Source of the DNA: Peronospora farinosa
Taxonomy: Eukaryota > Oomycota > Peronosporomycetes > Peronosporales > Peronosporaceae
DNA: 64,000 bases
Direction: 5' to 3'
Assembly (NCBI GenBank): GCA_947646735.1
Contig: CANTFK010000054.1
Coordinates: 248,001-312,000, forward strand
The position numbers and the translations under genes were made by a program. Below the pieces are notes generated by a model, which did not search any database, was not told where the DNA came from, and worked only from the letters and a program-made list of their open reading frames with translations. Positions 63,991-64,000 of this stretch are shown piece after piece; the stretch's first letter is position 1, and every line of letters begins with the position of its first letter.

Positions 63991-64000
63991 TGATCTGTCT

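Larger units (their letters stand above)
58026..64000 (-). mobile_element. Element D: Ty3/Gypsy family B, nearly intact, truncated by window end
   Basis: The 3' LTR (58026-58365) is followed on the minus strand by the antisense-ORF region, chromodomain, integrase, RNase H, RT and a repetitive pre-RT linker up to the window edge. Only two single-base frame breaks (about 60589 and 61628) and one frame change near 63245 are seen in pol. The left flank is element C pre-RT sequence ending GCCGTGTC; the same sequence continues uninterrupted in D at 62724-62732, so D was probably inserted into C. Confidence 0.9.

Noticed and set aside
48554..64000. CRISPR-like or bacterial system in the repeat-rich right half
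   Set aside because: Repeats are LTRs and coding minisatellites of eukaryotic retrotransposons, not direct repeats with unique spacers; introns in the left half exclude a prokaryote.

Overview
The window looks like nuclear DNA of an oomycete, most probably a Peronosporales or downy-mildew type. The reasons are short introns (about 70-90 nt, many with GTACGT-like donors), closely packed genes on both strands, a START plus FYVE-like protein of the kind expanded in oomycetes, and Ty3/Gypsy and Ty1/Copia elements. No species can be named from the sequence alone.

Positions 1-34213 are a gene-dense, mostly housekeeping block. In order it holds: decayed genes (an alpha-oxoamine-synthase pseudogene, an acidic-protein relic and a TPR-like relic); a SERF-like small protein; a THOC6-type WD-repeat protein; a Cox23-like twin-CX9C protein; the meiotic factor HOP2; a small two-exon unknown; a basic unknown; peptide deformylase; a LicD/fukutin-like membrane protein; a RING plus Tubby fusion; a serine/alanine-glyoxylate aminotransferase with a C-terminal membrane tail; a cationic amino-acid transporter; a mucin-like polytopic membrane protein; a two-lipoyl-domain DLST (E2 of 2-oxoglutarate dehydrogenase); dihydroorotase; a zinc-finger plus TRF4-type nucleotidyltransferase; XPD helicase; ribosomal protein L11; and the START/FYVE-like gene. 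Several genes appear only after small introns are removed by eye; those exon models are given in the entries.

Positions 34214-64000 are a nest of retrotransposons. Element A (34449-42561, plus strand, 5-bp target duplication) is a decayed chromodomain Ty3/Gypsy element inserted beside an old Copia relic. An inverted pair of A-related LTRs follows (43168-43844) and is cut by a decayed Copia element (from 43845). That Copia element is cut at 48211/48212 by minus-strand Gypsy family B, present as B (48212-53648, internally deleted), C (joined to B through a shared LTR) and D (58026 to beyond the window end, apparently inserted into C).

The most striking find is an antisense gene in these Gypsy elements. 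In all three family-B copies an ORF on the strand opposite gag-pol starts 12-13 bp inside the 3' LTR. In D it is intact at 487 codons. It encodes a protein with a CX2C-X13-HX3C zinc-finger-like motif, an Arg/Ser-rich repeat region and a C-terminal coiled coil. Its first about 200 codons lie in dedicated sequence beyond the end of pol; the rest overlaps the integrase tail and chromodomain. Its RS repeats are an 18-bp minisatellite that reads as an Asn/Glu/Asp/Ala/Val repeat on the pol strand, so both strands stay open. Family A has a decayed antisense frame in the same place, also with a coiled coil and RS-rich tail, which suggests an old accessory antisense gene in these elements.
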